Below the pieces are notes generated by a model. That model made no database searches and was not told the origin of the DNA. It was given only the letters and a program-made list of their open reading frames with translations. A stretch of DNA of 64,000 nt, taken from contig JAESSY010000005.1 in assembly GCA_016763855.1 (NCBI GenBank), positions 1-64,000 of the forward strand, read 5' to 3'. The translations under genes were made by a program, and so were the position numbers. This document shows positions 30,295 through 40,401 of this stretch, piece by piece. Each line of letters opens with the position of its first letter. The first letter of the stretch is position 1. The DNA comes from Pseudomonadales bacterium (GTDB lineage Bacteria; Pseudomonadota; Gammaproteobacteria; Pseudomonadales; Azotimanducaceae).

Positions 30295-31386
30295 TTAGCT
30301 TGCATTTTGCCCCAATTGGCTAAGCAAGTCAGCCTGATGCTCCTGAACCAGTTGATCGATAATGGGTGAAAGATCCCCTGTCATCGTTTGTGCTAAACGG
30401 TGCAGCGTTAAGTTGATTCTATGGTCTGTCACTCTACCGTCAGGGAAATTATAGGTTCGAATTTTTTCTGATCGATCACCACTGCCGACAAGAGACCGGC
30501 GCGTTTCAGCTTGTTCTGATGCGCGTTTTTGTTCTGCGGCATCATTTAGTTTGGCTTGAAGAAGCCCCATAGCGCGGGCTTTGTTCTTGTGTTGGGATCG
30601 TTCATCCTGACATTCCACAACAATGCCCGTTGGAATATGCGTTAAGCGGACTGCAGAATCGGTTTTATTCACGTGCTGACCACCTGCACCCGAAGCGCGA
30701 TAGGTATCAATGCGAAGATCGCCTTTATTAATTTCGATTGCATCCAAATCCTCAATTTCGGCCATGACAGCAACAGTACAAGCTGATGTGTGAATGCACC
30801 CTTGTGACTCTGTTTGGGGGACGCGCTGTACGCGGTGTGCGCCAGATTCAAATTTCAATTGACCGTAAACATCTTTGCCGTCGATTCGGGCTACTATCTC
30901 TTTGTATCCCCCGTGGTCTCCCAAACGCTCAGTGATGATTTCAACCTTCCATTTTTTTGTTTCAGCAAAACGGCTATACATTCTAAAGAGATCCCCCGCA
31001 AAAATAGCTGCTTCGTCTCCCCCTGTACCGGCGCGAACTTCAAGAAAAACGTTGTGACTATCGTTGGGGTCTTTCGGCAGTAAGAGCATTTGTAATTCAC
31101 TATCCAGACTTTCTATCTCGGCACTGAGGCTGGAAAATTCTTCTTCGGCCATTTCTCTAATGTCGGCGTCGTCGTCCTTGAGCATTAATTTGGTTTCTTC
31201 TAGTTCATGGCTATTTGCTTCAAATTTTCGAAAGCAAAGCACAACCGGCTCAATTTCTGCATATTCCTTCGAATAGGCGCGGAAAAGATCTTGATTGTTA
31301 ATGGTTTCGCTGTCACTGAGCAATGCGCCGAGTTCACCATAGCGTTCTAGTAGCTGATCGAGTTTGGTTTTTAGTGAAGCTTTCAT
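30295..31386 (-). CDS. prfA: peptide chain release factor 1
   Basis: 363 residues. It releases peptides at UAA and UAG. The GGQ tripeptide is in '[20 protein letters not shown]'; the codon-recognition region lies between about residues 180 and 200. The upstream hemA ends 17 bases away, the common hemA-prfA-prmC order. Confidence 0.98.
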   Translation of the reverse strand: MKASLKTKLDQLLERYGELGALLSDSETINNQDLFRAYSKEYAEIEPVVLCFRKFEANSHELEETKLMLKDDDADIREMAEEEFSSLSAEIESLDSELQMLLLPKDPNDSHNVFLEVRAGTGGDEAAIFAGDLFRMYSRFAETKKWKVEIITERLGDHGGYKEIVARIDGKDVYGQLKFESGAHRVQRVPQTESQGCIHTSACTVAVMAEIEDLDAIEINKGDLRIDTYRASGAGGQHVNKTDSAVRLTHIPTGIVVECQDERSQHKNKARAMGLLQAKLNDAAEQKRASEQAETRRSLVGSGDRSEKIRTYNFPDGRVTDHRINLTLHRLAQTMTGDLSPIIDQLVQEHQADLLSQLGQNAS

Positions 31387-31403
31387 GGTGGGTTCATCTA
31401 CTG

Positions 31404-32681
31404 CTAAGACTCATCTGAATTAAGTTGAAACAAAGTCGAAATCGCAATCAGGACTTCGTCTCGCCCCTCTATTTTTGCCTGTTTCATTTGAATGCTGGGT
31501 GTGTGTATTATTTTGTTGGTTAACTGATTGGCAAAATTAATAAGAACATCTTGGGCTGCGTCCCCAGCTTCCAATCTCTTTAATGCCTTATCCAGCTCTG
31601 TGGTTTTGATGTCTTCGTGCTTGCGCCGAAACTTCACTAAGGTATCCACGACGGAGAGAGAAAGATCTGTTTCCTGAAAATCAATCACCGCCTTTTCAAT
31701 TATTATTTCTGCTTCACTGGCTGCTTCTTCACGAGATTGCTGATTCTGATTAATAATACTTTGCAGATCATCAAGGGTGTAGAGATAAACATCACGCAGA
31801 TCGTTAACTTCGCTTTCAATATCTCTGGGAACGGCTAAATCGACCATGAATATGGGTTTGTGGCGCCGAGCTTTAATTGCGCTCTCGACTATGCCTTTAC
31901 CGAGAATCGGAAATTGGCTCGCAGTTGAAGCAATCAGGATATCCGTGTCAATGAGATGATCGCTTAGGGCTGAAAGCGGGATAACTTTGGCGTCCAGTTC
32001 CTTTCCAATGCCTATTGCATTTTCAATTGTTCTATTAGCAATGACGATTTGTTTGACATGACTGTTTTTCAAATGACGTCCAACCAGCTCGATAGTTTGC
32101 CCGGCGCCAATGAGCAAAACATTGCAAGTTTTAAGATCGGCGAAGAGTTGGGATGCCATCACCACGGCGGTGGAAGCGACAGAAACAGAATTTTTCCCAA
32201 TTGCTGTATCAGTTCTGACTTTTTTCGCAACGCGATAGGTATTTTGAGATAAGCGGGTGAGGTGTTTACCCATGACCTGATTAGACTGCGCTGAGGTAAA
32301 GCTGTCTTTTAACTGCCCTAGAATTTGAGGTTCACCTAAGACCATAGAGTCGAGCCCGGCCGCGACCCTAAGAATATGTTTTATCGCACTTTGGCCAAAT
32401 AGTGAGTAGATACTGTCGCTGAAACTGCTAGAGGGTATATCGTGGTATCTAGCCAGCCAATTTACTATCCCTAATTTAACTTCGTTCTCAGGGCTGTCCC
32501 TTTGTTTTATGGCATAAATCTCGGTTCTATTGCAGGTACTTAAAATTGCCAGCTCGTCCAAAGACTGGTCCGATTTTAAGTTTACTAAGGCGTCATCAAG
32601 CTGATCTTGCGTAAAAGCGACCTTCTCTCGAAGGGCAATTGGTGCAGTGTTGTGATTGATGCCTACAATTAATAAATCCAT
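31404..32681 (-). CDS. hemA: glutamyl-tRNA reductase
   Basis: 425 residues. First step of the C5 heme pathway, reducing glutamyl-tRNA to glutamate-1-semialdehyde. The catalytic cysteine is in '[15 protein letters not shown]' near residue 50; the NADPH domain has '[18 protein letters not shown]'; a C-terminal dimerisation helix follows. It is transcribed divergently from the TPR lipoprotein gene. Confidence 0.97.
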   Translation of the reverse strand: MDLLIVGINHNTAPIALREKVAFTQDQLDDALVNLKSDQSLDELAILSTCNRTEIYAIKQRDSPENEVKLGIVNWLARYHDIPSSSFSDSIYSLFGQSAIKHILRVAAGLDSMVLGEPQILGQLKDSFTSAQSNQVMGKHLTRLSQNTYRVAKKVRTDTAIGKNSVSVASTAVVMASQLFADLKTCNVLLIGAGQTIELVGRHLKNSHVKQIVIANRTIENAIGIGKELDAKVIPLSALSDHLIDTDILIASTASQFPILGKGIVESAIKARRHKPIFMVDLAVPRDIESEVNDLRDVYLYTLDDLQSIINQNQQSREEAASEAEIIIEKAVIDFQETDLSLSVVDTLVKFRRKHEDIKTTELDKALKRLEAGDAAQDVLINFANQLTNKIIHTPSIQMKQAKIEGRDEVLIAISTLFQLNSDES

Positions 32682-32898
32682 TAATTAATTTCGGTAAGAA
32701 CTAATTATTAAAAATCTGATATTTTACCCTCTATTTAGGGAATGATCAGATGACTTTTGTGGTCTCGTAAAAGTAGAATGAACCCTTTCGAATACATGCC
32801 GTACTCAGCTAGAGTGATTTGTATCATTTTCTCATCATTAGAGTACGTTACGTTTTTGTGTATTGTACGTTGGTTGTCTAGTCGAATATAGGTATTGT

Positions 32899-34665
32899 GT
32901 GAAGCTTCGAATCCAAATTAGATCCTTTCTATTAGCTTGTGGCCTTTTAATTATAGGTGGGTGTGCCAGTAATGCACCTCAGCAAGGCACTGAAGTGTTT
33001 GCTGAGTCTTCGCAAGAAAACGTGAAGGAAGCTGAAGTAACGCTAAAAAAGCGCCCTAAACCCCCAGAATATCCTGTGGCCCCCTTTGAGGATGATGCGC
33101 TTTATCAGCTTTTAGTCGCCGAGGTTGCGGGGTATCGACAAGATTACGAAACAGCCCTGATTAAATATATGGAAATGGCAGAGCAGACACGGGATGCAGG
33201 TGTTGCGGCCAGAGCGACCCGACTCGCCAATTACCTTAAACGTCACGATATGACACTAAAAGCCGCGCAGATCTGGGCTGAAGTTGAGCCAGACAATATC
33301 GATGCACATCGACATTCTGCAGATCAGCTTATGAGAAGCGGCGATCTCGAAGGTGCGGTGCGACATATGGAAGCGGTGATGAATTTAGGTGGATTGGCAA
33401 ATTTTGATGTTTTTGCCTATCGAGCTGCCAATCTTGATGATCTATCTAGAAATTCACTACTAACTGCGATGACGGAGTTATTAGAGCGCCATCCGGATAA
33501 TCTTCAACTAAAGTTTGCCAGGGGTGTACTGCTTGAGCAAAAAGGAGAGTTGGAAGCAGCGCTCGCTGTGGCTGATGAACTGCTGGAAAATAGAACATCG
33601 ACCAATGTCATCACATTGAAGGTGAATGCCTTAAAAGGACTGCACCGAACTGATGATGCAATTTCTTTCCTTAAAAATATCATTGGTGACGGCGAAGGCA
33701 ATATTCGCCGCCTGCGTTTAATGTATGCACGCTTTCTCTTTGAGGCAGCTCGCCTTGATGACGCTAGAGTCCAGTATGAATTTGTCCTAAAAGAAACACC
33801 TAATGACGGGGATGTTCTTTTTGCTCTGGCTTTGGTCGCTATGGAGCAAAAGAAAGACGATAAGGCAAAAAGCTACTTCCAGCAAATGATTAGCTGGAAT
33901 CGCCGGGTAGGTGAAGCACATTTTTATCTGGGGAGTCTCGCAGAGAAAAATGGCCAGACACCCGAGGCCCTCAGAGAATATCGCCAAATTCGCCAGGGCT
34001 ACGAATTCTTACCTGCCCAGGCAAGAATCGCTCGCTTGATGTTAGACCAAGGCCGATTGGAAGAGATGCAAAGCTATTTTAAGAATTTGCGAGCAAGGAG
34101 TCCTGCCCAGGCAAATCAGCTTGTGATGATAGAAGTCCAAGCATTAAGCGTGAGAGCGCTGTCTACGGCTGTATTTGAACTGCTCGATGCAACCGTTGAT
34201 GCTGATCCAAATAATGTCGAGCTGCTCTACTTCAGAGCCATGACGGGTCAGAGGCTTGGGTTTTTGGATGTGCTTGAGCGGGATTTGAGAACCGTGATTG
34301 CATTACAGCCTGAAAATAGCGAAGCCTTAAACGCCCTTGGATATACTCTAACCGACCAAATGGGTCGCCATGAAGAGGCACTTGAGTTGATTCAGCGAGC
34401 GCTTTTGATAAAACCTGACGAACCTGCTTTTATCGATAGTATGGGATGGGTTCAGTTTCGACTCAATAATATTGAAGAAGCCATCATTCAACTTCGTCGT
34501 GCCTTAGACTTATTTGTCAATGATGAGGTCGCTGCACATTTGGGTGAGGCGCTCTGGGTAGCGGGTGAAAAGATTGAAGCCAATAAGGTATGGCTGAAAG
34601 CACTCGATTTAAAACCTGACAGTAAGATTCTTAAAGAAGTTATTGAACGGCTAACCGGAAACTAG
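32899..34665 (+). CDS. TPR-repeat outer-membrane lipoprotein
   Basis: 588 residues from GTG at 32899, which gives a clean lipoprotein signal (KLRIQIRSFLLACGLLIIGGC); an in-frame GTG-type extension from 32863 would spoil it. At least ten TPR helix pairs follow, the clearest near the C terminus: 'ALNALGYTLTDQMGRHEEAL' and 'PAFIDSMGWVQFRLNNIEEA'. It is placed directly before lolB-ispE, as in Pseudomonas. A scaffold role is inferred from the repeats; no enzyme motif is seen. Confidence 0.9.
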   Translation: MKLRIQIRSFLLACGLLIIGGCASNAPQQGTEVFAESSQENVKEAEVTLKKRPKPPEYPVAPFEDDALYQLLVAEVAGYRQDYETALIKYMEMAEQTRDAGVAARATRLANYLKRHDMTLKAAQIWAEVEPDNIDAHRHSADQLMRSGDLEGAVRHMEAVMNLGGLANFDVFAYRAANLDDLSRNSLLTAMTELLERHPDNLQLKFARGVLLEQKGELEAALAVADELLENRTSTNVITLKVNALKGLHRTDDAISFLKNIIGDGEGNIRRLRLMYARFLFEAARLDDARVQYEFVLKETPNDGDVLFALALVAMEQKKDDKAKSYFQQMISWNRRVGEAHFYLGSLAEKNGQTPEALREYRQIRQGYEFLPAQARIARLMLDQGRLEEMQSYFKNLRARSPAQANQLVMIEVQALSVRALSTAVFELLDATVDADPNNVELLYFRAMTGQRLGFLDVLERDLRTVIALQPENSEALNALGYTLTDQMGRHEEALELIQRALLIKPDEPAFIDSMGWVQFRLNNIEEAIIQLRRALDLFVNDEVAAHLGEALWVAGEKIEANKVWLKALDLKPDSKILKEVIERLTGN

Positions 34666-34798
34666 GTCTGGGCCTTAACTTGATTAATCGCCGTGAATCT
34701 CTAATAGTACCGCGCCTTTTTGTGCAGAGCGTGCAGCTTCTGTTATCCTTTTATTTCTCTCCAGTTGTGTCAGCACACCGGAGCTTTCTCGTGGCAAG

Positions 34799-35350
34799 GT
34801 GGTTAGTGACAAGATAACGACAACAGGTGGTTGGAGTCTTAAAGGTCGTGTGGGACTCAAGATGCCCCAGAAATCAGGCAGTTTTAATATCAATTGGGCG
34901 CAACAGGGAGATGGCTTTGAAATTTACATTACCAGCACGCTCGGTTTGTCCATTGCTCATCTCAAAGGAAGCGGCAGAGGTGATTCTCGGCGCGCGAGCA
35001 TTGATATTCCAAAGCGAGGTCATTTTGAAGCAGCCAGTGCAGCATTGTTATTGAAAGATCATACGGGTCTCGTTATCCCGATAGAATCCTTGCAATATTG
35101 GGTGCGGGGAGAACCTGCTCCCGAGTCTATCTTTGAGAAGAAAAAAGACTTTAAAAATCAAGAAGGCTTTGAGCAACAAAAAGACATCTTGATTCAATCA
35201 GGCTGGGTAATCGAATATCTGGCCTATGAAGATGAATTACCTGTTCGAATCAAACTGGCTCGGGGAGAGGTCAGCGTGATGCTTATCATTAAGGAATGGA
35301 AAGATATTAAGGTAAGGAAAGATGCTAAGGCATGGGAAGGCACCACTTGA
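34799..35350 (+). CDS. lolB: outer-membrane lipoprotein receptor LolB (N terminus in doubt)
   Basis: 183 residues from GTG match mature LolB: 'GGWSLKGRVGLKMPQKSGSF', 'LVIPIESLQYWVRGEP' and a final strand 'PVRIKLARGEVSVMLIIKEW'. LolB takes lipoproteins from LolA and inserts them in the outer membrane, and is itself a lipoprotein. The same frame continues upstream to about 34697 and contains a lipobox (VILLFLSSSC), but has no NTG start there. A TTG-started piece in another frame (34680, INRRESLIVPRLFVQS) looks like its missing basic N terminus. One base may therefore be missing near 34725. Position before ispE supports the call. Confidence 0.85.
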   Translation: MVSDKITTTGGWSLKGRVGLKMPQKSGSFNINWAQQGDGFEIYITSTLGLSIAHLKGSGRGDSRRASIDIPKRGHFEAASAALLLKDHTGLVIPIESLQYWVRGEPAPESIFEKKKDFKNQEGFEQQKDILIQSGWVIEYLAYEDELPVRIKLARGEVSVMLIIKEWKDIKVRKDAKAWEGTT

Positions 35351-36189
35351 ACGATTCATTTACATTGCCAGCCCCCGGTAAACTCAATCTTTTCCTCAAT
35401 ATCACAGGTCGGCGAAGTGACGGTTATCATGAACTCCAAACTGTTTTTCAACTGATATCTGAATGCGATGAGTTGACTTTCGAAAAATCAGACCAAATTG
35501 AGGTGGTTGCTCCGGCAGAAATCAAGACAGAAGAAAATCTGATATATCTCGCTGCAAAAGCACTGACAACCCACGTTGGAATAGCGTCCGTTGGGCAAGT
35601 CAGAGGCGCGAAAATCACCTTGCGCAAAACCTTACCCATGGGTGCTGGTATGGGAGGAGGGAGCTCGGATGCTGCTACCACCTTGGTGGGCTTAAACAAG
35701 CTCTGGGATTTGAACTTAAGCCAGAAGAAACTCTTATCCATAGGGCGTACCCTTGGGGCTGACGTGCCTGTTTTTATCCTGGGTAAGTCCGCGTGGGCAG
35801 AAGGCGTTGGGGACCAGCTATCCCCCGTGATTCTGCCAAAACGTTACTATCTGGTCATGCAACCTAATTGTTTTATTTCTACTGCTGAAATCTTTTCACA
35901 TTCCCAATTGACAAGGGACTCCCCACCTATCACAATAGCGCGCTTTTTAGAGGTCGGTTCAGGTAACGATTGCGAGGCGATTGTTCGCAAACACTACCCT
36001 GAAGTTGATCAAGCCCTCATCTGGTTAAACCAAAGAGGCCCTGCTAAAATGACAGGCACGGGATCTTGTGTTTTTTTGTCTTTTGAAGACAAGAAAACAG
36101 CTGAAGACGTCAAAAGGGAAGTTCCCGGCAATTGGCGTTCTTTTGTAACGGAAGGGTTGAATGAATCGCCTTTGCTGGCTGCGTTGTAA
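35347..36189 (+). CDS. ispE: 4-diphosphocytidyl-2-C-methylerythritol kinase
   Basis: 280 residues from the TTG at 35347, overlapping the lolB stop as TTGA with GGGAAGG six bases ahead. An ATG at 35332 is in frame but has its Shine-Dalgarno too close. GHMP kinase of the MEP isoprenoid pathway: 'LPAPGKLNLFLNITGRRSDG', the ATP loop 'PMGAGMGGGSSDAATTLVGL' and 'AKMTGTGSCVFLSF'. tRNA-Gln and prs follow, as in Pseudomonas. Confidence 0.95.
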   Translation: MNDSFTLPAPGKLNLFLNITGRRSDGYHELQTVFQLISECDELTFEKSDQIEVVAPAEIKTEENLIYLAAKALTTHVGIASVGQVRGAKITLRKTLPMGAGMGGGSSDAATTLVGLNKLWDLNLSQKKLLSIGRTLGADVPVFILGKSAWAEGVGDQLSPVILPKRYYLVMQPNCFISTAEIFSHSQLTRDSPPITIARFLEVGSGNDCEAIVRKHYPEVDQALIWLNQRGPAKMTGTGSCVFLSFEDKKTAEDVKREVPGNWRSFVTEGLNESPLLAAL

Positions 36190-36250
36190 CAAGTAGCAGA
36201 AAGCATCGCAAAAGTTTAAAAAGTAAAAGTTAGTCATCAAGCGTAGAAAT

Positions 36251-36325
36251 TGGGGTGTCGCCAAGCGGTAAGGCACAAGGTTTTGATCCTTGCATGCGCA
36301 GGTTCGAATCCTGCCACCCCAGCCA
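36251..36325 (+). tRNA. tRNA-Gln (anticodon TTG)
   Basis: 75 bases including encoded CCA. TGGGGTG pairs with CACCCCA in the acceptor stem. The anticodon arm reads CAAGG-TTTTGAT-CCTTG and the T arm contains GGTTCGAATCC. Located between ispE and prs. Confidence 0.97.
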
Positions 36326-36400
36326 TACGTTTGATGTAGAGCATGAAGGCGCAGAAAGAAAGCGCATATTGAAATGTAAGCCAACGTCTGGAATTGATTT

Positions 36401-37369
36401 ATGGCTGAACTGAAAATTTTCACTGGCAATGCACACACCGTTCTCGCAAATCGAGTTGTTGATCGATTGCGGATGGAGTTAGGTACCGCTGACGTAGGTC
36501 GCTTTAGTGACGGCGAGGTCAGTGTAGAGATAAACGACAATGTGCGCGGTAAAGATTGTTTTATTATCCAGCCAACTTGTGCGCCGACTAATGATAATTT
36601 GATGGAGCTGATCGTGATGGCAGATTGCCTGAAACGCGCATCAGCGACGCGGATAACCGCAGTTATCCCATACTTCGGATATGCAAGGCAGGACAGGCGG
36701 GTTAGATCTTCTCGGGTCCCAATCACAGCGAGAGTGGTTGCAGACATGCTGAGTAGCGTTGGAATAGATCGCGTATTAACGATTGATCTACACGCAGATC
36801 AGATACAGGGTTTTTTCGATATCCCTGTTGATAACATTTATGCAACACCCGTCTTGTTGTTAGATATTGAAAGAAATGAATATGATAATTTGATGATTGT
36901 GTCCCCTGATGTAGGAGGTGTGGTTAGAGCTCGCGCCGTAGCGAAGCAGTTAGATGATGCAGACCTTGCTATAATTGATAAAAGGCGCCCTAAAGCAAAT
37001 CAATCAGAGGTTATGCACATCATCGGTGATGTTGAAGGTCGAACGTGCCTGTTGGTTGATGACATGGTCGATACTGCAGGCACCTTGTGTGCTGCAGCTG
37101 ATGCTTTAAAAGCAAGTGGTGCGATCAAGGTCATCGCCTACTGTACCCATGCGGTATTGTCAGGAAATGCACTGCAAAATATAGATGGATCGACATTGGA
37201 CGAATTGGTTGTTACCGATACGATTCCCTTGTCAAAGGAAGCGAGTTCTAATCCTAAGATTCGGCAACTGAGTATTGCTGATGAATTAGCAGAATCGATT
37301 AGACGCGTAAGCAATGAAGAGTCACTCAGTGCACTTTTTGCTAAAAGAATTCAACCAGCGCTTTTCTAG
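36401..37369 (+). CDS. prs: ribose-phosphate pyrophosphokinase
   Basis: 322 residues. It makes PRPP from ribose 5-phosphate and ATP for nucleotide, His and Trp synthesis. Signatures: '[20 protein letters not shown]', '[10 protein letters not shown]' and the PRPP loop '[20 protein letters not shown]'. Class I length. It ends in front of a terminator. Confidence 0.98.
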   Translation: MAELKIFTGNAHTVLANRVVDRLRMELGTADVGRFSDGEVSVEINDNVRGKDCFIIQPTCAPTNDNLMELIVMADCLKRASATRITAVIPYFGYARQDRRVRSSRVPITARVVADMLSSVGIDRVLTIDLHADQIQGFFDIPVDNIYATPVLLLDIERNEYDNLMIVSPDVGGVVRARAVAKQLDDADLAIIDKRRPKANQSEVMHIIGDVEGRTCLLVDDMVDTAGTLCAAADALKASGAIKVIAYCTHAVLSGNALQNIDGSTLDELVVTDTIPLSKEASSNPKIRQLSIADELAESIRRVSNEESLSALFAKRIQPALF

Positions 37370-37431
37370 AACTTGTTCTTGTTGTAAAAGAGTAAAGAGC
37401 GTTGGTTAAATGAGCTCTTCGGGGCATAAAC

Positions 37432-37469
37432 GCCGGGTATTATGGTCGCAGTAATCTCGGCATTTTTTT
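37432..37469 (+). terminator. intrinsic terminator after prs
   Basis: GCCGGG(T)ATTA pairs with TAATCTCGGC (one G-U, one bulge) around a nine-base loop, followed by CATTTTTTT. It lies 63 bases after prs and 58 before rplY, separating the two genes. Confidence 0.7.
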
Positions 37470-37526
37470 GATAGCGAGGAAGGGTCGACACATTCCCTTA
37501 TTAGCTGTTTTTTTTGGAGAACAATT

Positions 37527-38189
37527 ATGTCTAACGAATTCGATCTTGACGTCGAGTTGCGAACCGATTTAGGGAAAGGTGCGAGCCGCCGCCTACGTCG
37601 CAACGCTAACTTGGTGCCAGCAATATTATACGGTGCTGATAAAGACCCTGTTTCATTATCAATTGCGAGCAATGTTCTGAGCAAAGCTTGCGAGAATGAA
37701 GCATTTTTCGCTCACATTATTAAGCTGAAAGTAGCAGGCAAAGCAGAAAACGCGATTGTCAAAGCCCTACAACGGCATCCCGCTAACAACCGCATTATGC
37801 ATGCTGACTTTCAGCGAGTTCAAATGGATCGCGAGATCAACGTCGACCTACCACTGCACTTTCTCAATGAGGATCTGTGTGTTGGTGTTAAGCAAGACGG
37901 TGGTATGGTGTCTCACACAATGACCTCCATACAAATTACTTGTTTGCCAGGTGATTTACCTGAGTACATTGAAGTCAATGTTGAGAATATGCTCCTAGGT
38001 GATTCACTGCATATGAGTGACTTGATCTTGCCTGAAGGGGTTACGATTCCTGAATTGGCTCACGGTGAAGATCATGACCAAGTCGTCGTTTCGGTAACTG
38101 CTTCTCGTGCTGCGATAGAAGAGGAAGATGCAGAGACTGATGAAGAGACACTTGAGTCTGATGATTCTGCTGAGTCTGAAGAAGACTAA
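37527..38189 (+). CDS. rplY: 50S ribosomal protein L25/general stress protein Ctc
   Basis: 220 residues, the long Ctc-type form. The N-terminal 5S-rRNA-binding domain begins 'FDLDVELRTDLGKGASRRLR'; the TL5-like C-terminal domain includes 'PLHFLNEDLCVGVKQDGG'. The last 25 residues are almost all Asp, Glu and Ser (EEEDAETDEETLESDDSAES). GGAG precedes the ATG. Confidence 0.96.
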   Translation: MSNEFDLDVELRTDLGKGASRRLRRNANLVPAILYGADKDPVSLSIASNVLSKACENEAFFAHIIKLKVAGKAENAIVKALQRHPANNRIMHADFQRVQMDREINVDLPLHFLNEDLCVGVKQDGGMVSHTMTSIQITCLPGDLPEYIEVNVENMLLGDSLHMSDLILPEGVTIPELAHGEDHDQVVVSVTASRAAIEEEDAETDEETLESDDSAESEED

Positions 38190-38245
38190 GGAACGTCTGA
38201 TTTAAGTGGCAATAGACCGTAATCAGGCGCTTTGTAGAGGCAATT

Positions 38246-38836
38246 GTGAGCTTGCTTAAGCTCATTGTAGGAATAGGCAATCCCGGTGAACAATATGCCA
38301 GAACCCGTCACAATGCGGGGGTCTGGTTCGTTCATCGTTTTGCTGAGCTACAAGGCGCAATATTCAAAACAGATAAGAAATTTCATGGGCAGATAGCGCT
38401 TACGCAATTTGCTGGCCATGAAATTCGCTTGCTCGTGCCCAGCACTTATATGAATGAGAGTGGCAAAGCGGTTGGTGCCATTGCTCAATTTTACAAAATC
38501 ACGCCTGAAGAAATCCTTATTGCACATGATGAGCTCGATTTGCCGAGCGGCAGCGTTCGATACAAGCAAGGGGGAGGGCTCGCGGGTCACAATGGACTTC
38601 GGGATATCACCCGATCACTTGCGGGCCAACAGAATTTCAACCGATTGCGTATTGGCGTGGGTCACCCTGGTAATAAGTCAAATGTGACCGGGCATGTACT
38701 AGGCAAAGTGAGTCGGGAAGATGAAATCATGATCAACGACTGTATAGAAGAGGCAATCCGATATTTGCCGCTTGCGGTAGAGGGTGATTGGCATCAGGCG
38801 ATGACCTCATTGAATGGGTTTAAAGCAAACCCCTGA
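38246..38836 (+). CDS. pth: peptidyl-tRNA hydrolase
   Basis: 196 residues from GTG. It recycles tRNA from drop-off peptidyl-tRNA. Conserved '[20 protein letters not shown]' carries the Asn and catalytic His; '[13 protein letters not shown]' and '[20 protein letters not shown]' supply the others. Its last codons form one arm of the terminator that follows. Confidence 0.97.
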   Translation: MSLLKLIVGIGNPGEQYARTRHNAGVWFVHRFAELQGAIFKTDKKFHGQIALTQFAGHEIRLLVPSTYMNESGKAVGAIAQFYKITPEEILIAHDELDLPSGSVRYKQGGGLAGHNGLRDITRSLAGQQNFNRLRIGVGHPGNKSNVTGHVLGKVSREDEIMINDCIEEAIRYLPLAVEGDWHQAMTSLNGFKANP

Positions 38837-38858
38837 GAGGTTTGCTTTTATATTTTTT
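38822..38858 (+). terminator. terminator overlapping the pth stop codon
   Basis: AAAGCAAACC (38822-38831, inside pth) pairs perfectly with GGTTTGCTTT (38839-38848) around a loop holding the TGA stop, followed by TATATTTTTT. A ribosome finishing pth would cover the left arm, so the stem can only form after release. ychF follows 17 bases later. Confidence 0.85.
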
Positions 38859-38874
38859 AGGGCAGGAGAAAGAA

Positions 38875-39966
38875 ATGGGTTTTAATTGCGGAATTGTGGG
38901 GCTGCCAAATGTAGGCAAGTCGACCCTATTCAATGCATTGACCAAAGCTGGGGTTGGCGCTGAAAATTTCCCTTTCTGCACGATTGAGCCAAATGCTGGC
39001 ATCGTCGCCATGCCAGATCCTCGCCTGGATCAATTGGCTTCGATTGTAAAACCCCAAAATGTAATCGCGACAACCATGGAATTTGTGGATATTGCAGGTT
39101 TGGTAGAAGGTGCTTCGAAAGGAGAAGGGCTGGGCAACAAATTCCTTGCGAACATCCGGGAAACAGATGCGATTGCGCATGTGGTTCGTTGTTTTGAAGA
39201 TGAGAATGTCGTTCATGTTTCGAATAGCATTGATCCGGCTAGAGATATTGAAATTATCGACACAGAATTGCAGTTAGCTGATCTCGAAGGTATTGAGAAA
39301 GGTATATTGCGATATGGCCGCGTTGCTAAAAGTGGTGATAAAGAAGCCATTGCGAACAAGGCATTTCTTGAAAGCCTTCAAGCGCATATCAATGAAGGAC
39401 AGCCTGCTCGTTCTTTTGAATTTAACGATGATCAACGACAAATGATCGGAGAATTACACCTCTTAACGATGAAACCAGTGCTTTATATCGCCAATGTTGA
39501 TGAAGAGGGTTTTGAAGATAATGCCTTTTTGGATGTGGTTGTGAAGATCGCAAAAGAAGAAGGGGCCGAAGTTGTTGTCATTTGCAATAAGCTTGAAGCC
39601 GAGATTGCAGAGTTAGAGGACGATGAGAAACTAGAGTTTCTTTCAGACTTGGGTATGGAAGAAGCGGGTTTAGACAGAGTGATTAGAGCAGGGTACGCGC
39701 TTTTAAATCTGCAAACCTATTTCACTGCGGGCGAAAAAGAAGTACGTGCTTGGACTGTTCGTCAAAAAGCAACTGCACCACAGGCAGCTGGCGTGATCCA
39801 CACGGATTTTGAAAAAGGCTTTATTCGCGCCGAAGTCATTGGTTTTGACGACTTTATTGAGCACCAAGGTGAAAGTGGTGCCAAAGACGCAGGAAAATGG
39901 CGTTTGGAAGGCAAGGAATACCATCTCCATGACGGGGATGTTATTCATTTTAGGTTTAATGTCTAG
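38875..39966 (+). CDS. ychF: redox-regulated ATPase YchF
   Basis: 363 residues from the ATG at 38875, preceded by GCAGGAG; the in-frame extension from 38842 falls inside the terminator and is rejected. P-loop '[18 protein letters not shown]', switch region '[20 protein letters not shown]', and a C-terminal TGS-like domain. An Obg-family protein binding ATP rather than GTP, associated with ribosomes. The pth-ychF pair is conserved. Confidence 0.97.
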   Translation: MGFNCGIVGLPNVGKSTLFNALTKAGVGAENFPFCTIEPNAGIVAMPDPRLDQLASIVKPQNVIATTMEFVDIAGLVEGASKGEGLGNKFLANIRETDAIAHVVRCFEDENVVHVSNSIDPARDIEIIDTELQLADLEGIEKGILRYGRVAKSGDKEAIANKAFLESLQAHINEGQPARSFEFNDDQRQMIGELHLLTMKPVLYIANVDEEGFEDNAFLDVVVKIAKEEGAEVVVICNKLEAEIAELEDDEKLEFLSDLGMEEAGLDRVIRAGYALLNLQTYFTAGEKEVRAWTVRQKATAPQAAGVIHTDFEKGFIRAEVIGFDDFIEHQGESGAKDAGKWRLEGKEYHLHDGDVIHFRFNV

Positions 39967-40067
39967 GGTAGAGATTTAGGGGCTTAGCTCCCTTTGCTGC
40001 CTTGACAAAAGTGCCCTGAAAATGGAGAATGCGCACGCCTTTTAGGGGCGAGAAGTAAGTAGGATAT
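39967..40067. other. ychF to tRNA-Met spacer
   Basis: About 100 bases with no gene; presumably contains the tRNA promoter, but no convincing -35/-10 pair was identified. Confidence 0.4.
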
Positions 40068-40144
40068 GGCTATGTAGCTCAGCTGGTTAGAGCACAGCAT
40101 TCATAATGCTGGGGTCGGTGGTTCAAGTCCACCCATAGCTACCA
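40068..40144 (+). tRNA. tRNA-Met (anticodon CAT, elongator type)
   Basis: 77 bases including CCA. Acceptor GGCTATG pairs with CATAGCT (one G-U), D arm AGCTCAGCTGGTTAGAGC, anticodon arm CAGCATTCATAATGCTG and T arm GGTTCAAGTCC. The normally paired first base pair argues against the initiator. A tandem stem-loop repeat follows immediately. Confidence 0.96.
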
Positions 40145-40146
40145 AA

Positions 40147-40335
40147 TCCGGGGCTTTTGCCTTTGGCAAAAACACGGATGCCGGCAGTGTTTTCCGCTTG
40201 CGGAAAATCACGAGAGGCGCGAACCCTAAATCTACCCCAATCTTGCGTTTTTGCCTTCGGCAAAAACGCAAAGGCCGGCAGGGTTATCCACGAAGTGGTA
40301 AATCCCGAGAGGCAACAAACTTCCAGAATACCCAC
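40147..40335. repeat. two tandem ~94-bp double-hairpin units
   Basis: Two diverged copies lie 94-95 bases apart. Each begins with a hairpin TTTTGCC-TTY-GGCAAAA (40155-40171; 40243-40271, where it grows to 13 perfect pairs). Next comes GCCGGCAG-n-GTT-n-TCC (40180-40195; 40274-40289), a second hairpin (40190-40207; about 40283-40301), and finally ATC-n-CGAGAGGC (40207-40218; 40302-40313). The second hairpins differ in sequence but both stay paired, which suggests selection on structure. Short ORFs cross it on both strands but show no protein-like character. Possibly a dispersed intergenic repeat family or a structured RNA. Confidence 0.85.
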
Positions 40336-40401
40336 ATCCGAATCAACTCGAATCAAACCTAATGGTGACCCCGTAACCCCACAGCATTATTCCTATAAAT
40401 G

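Noticed and set aside
40147-40335. CRISPR array
   Set aside because: Only two units, no constant-length spacers, and each unit is itself two hairpins; no cas genes in the window.
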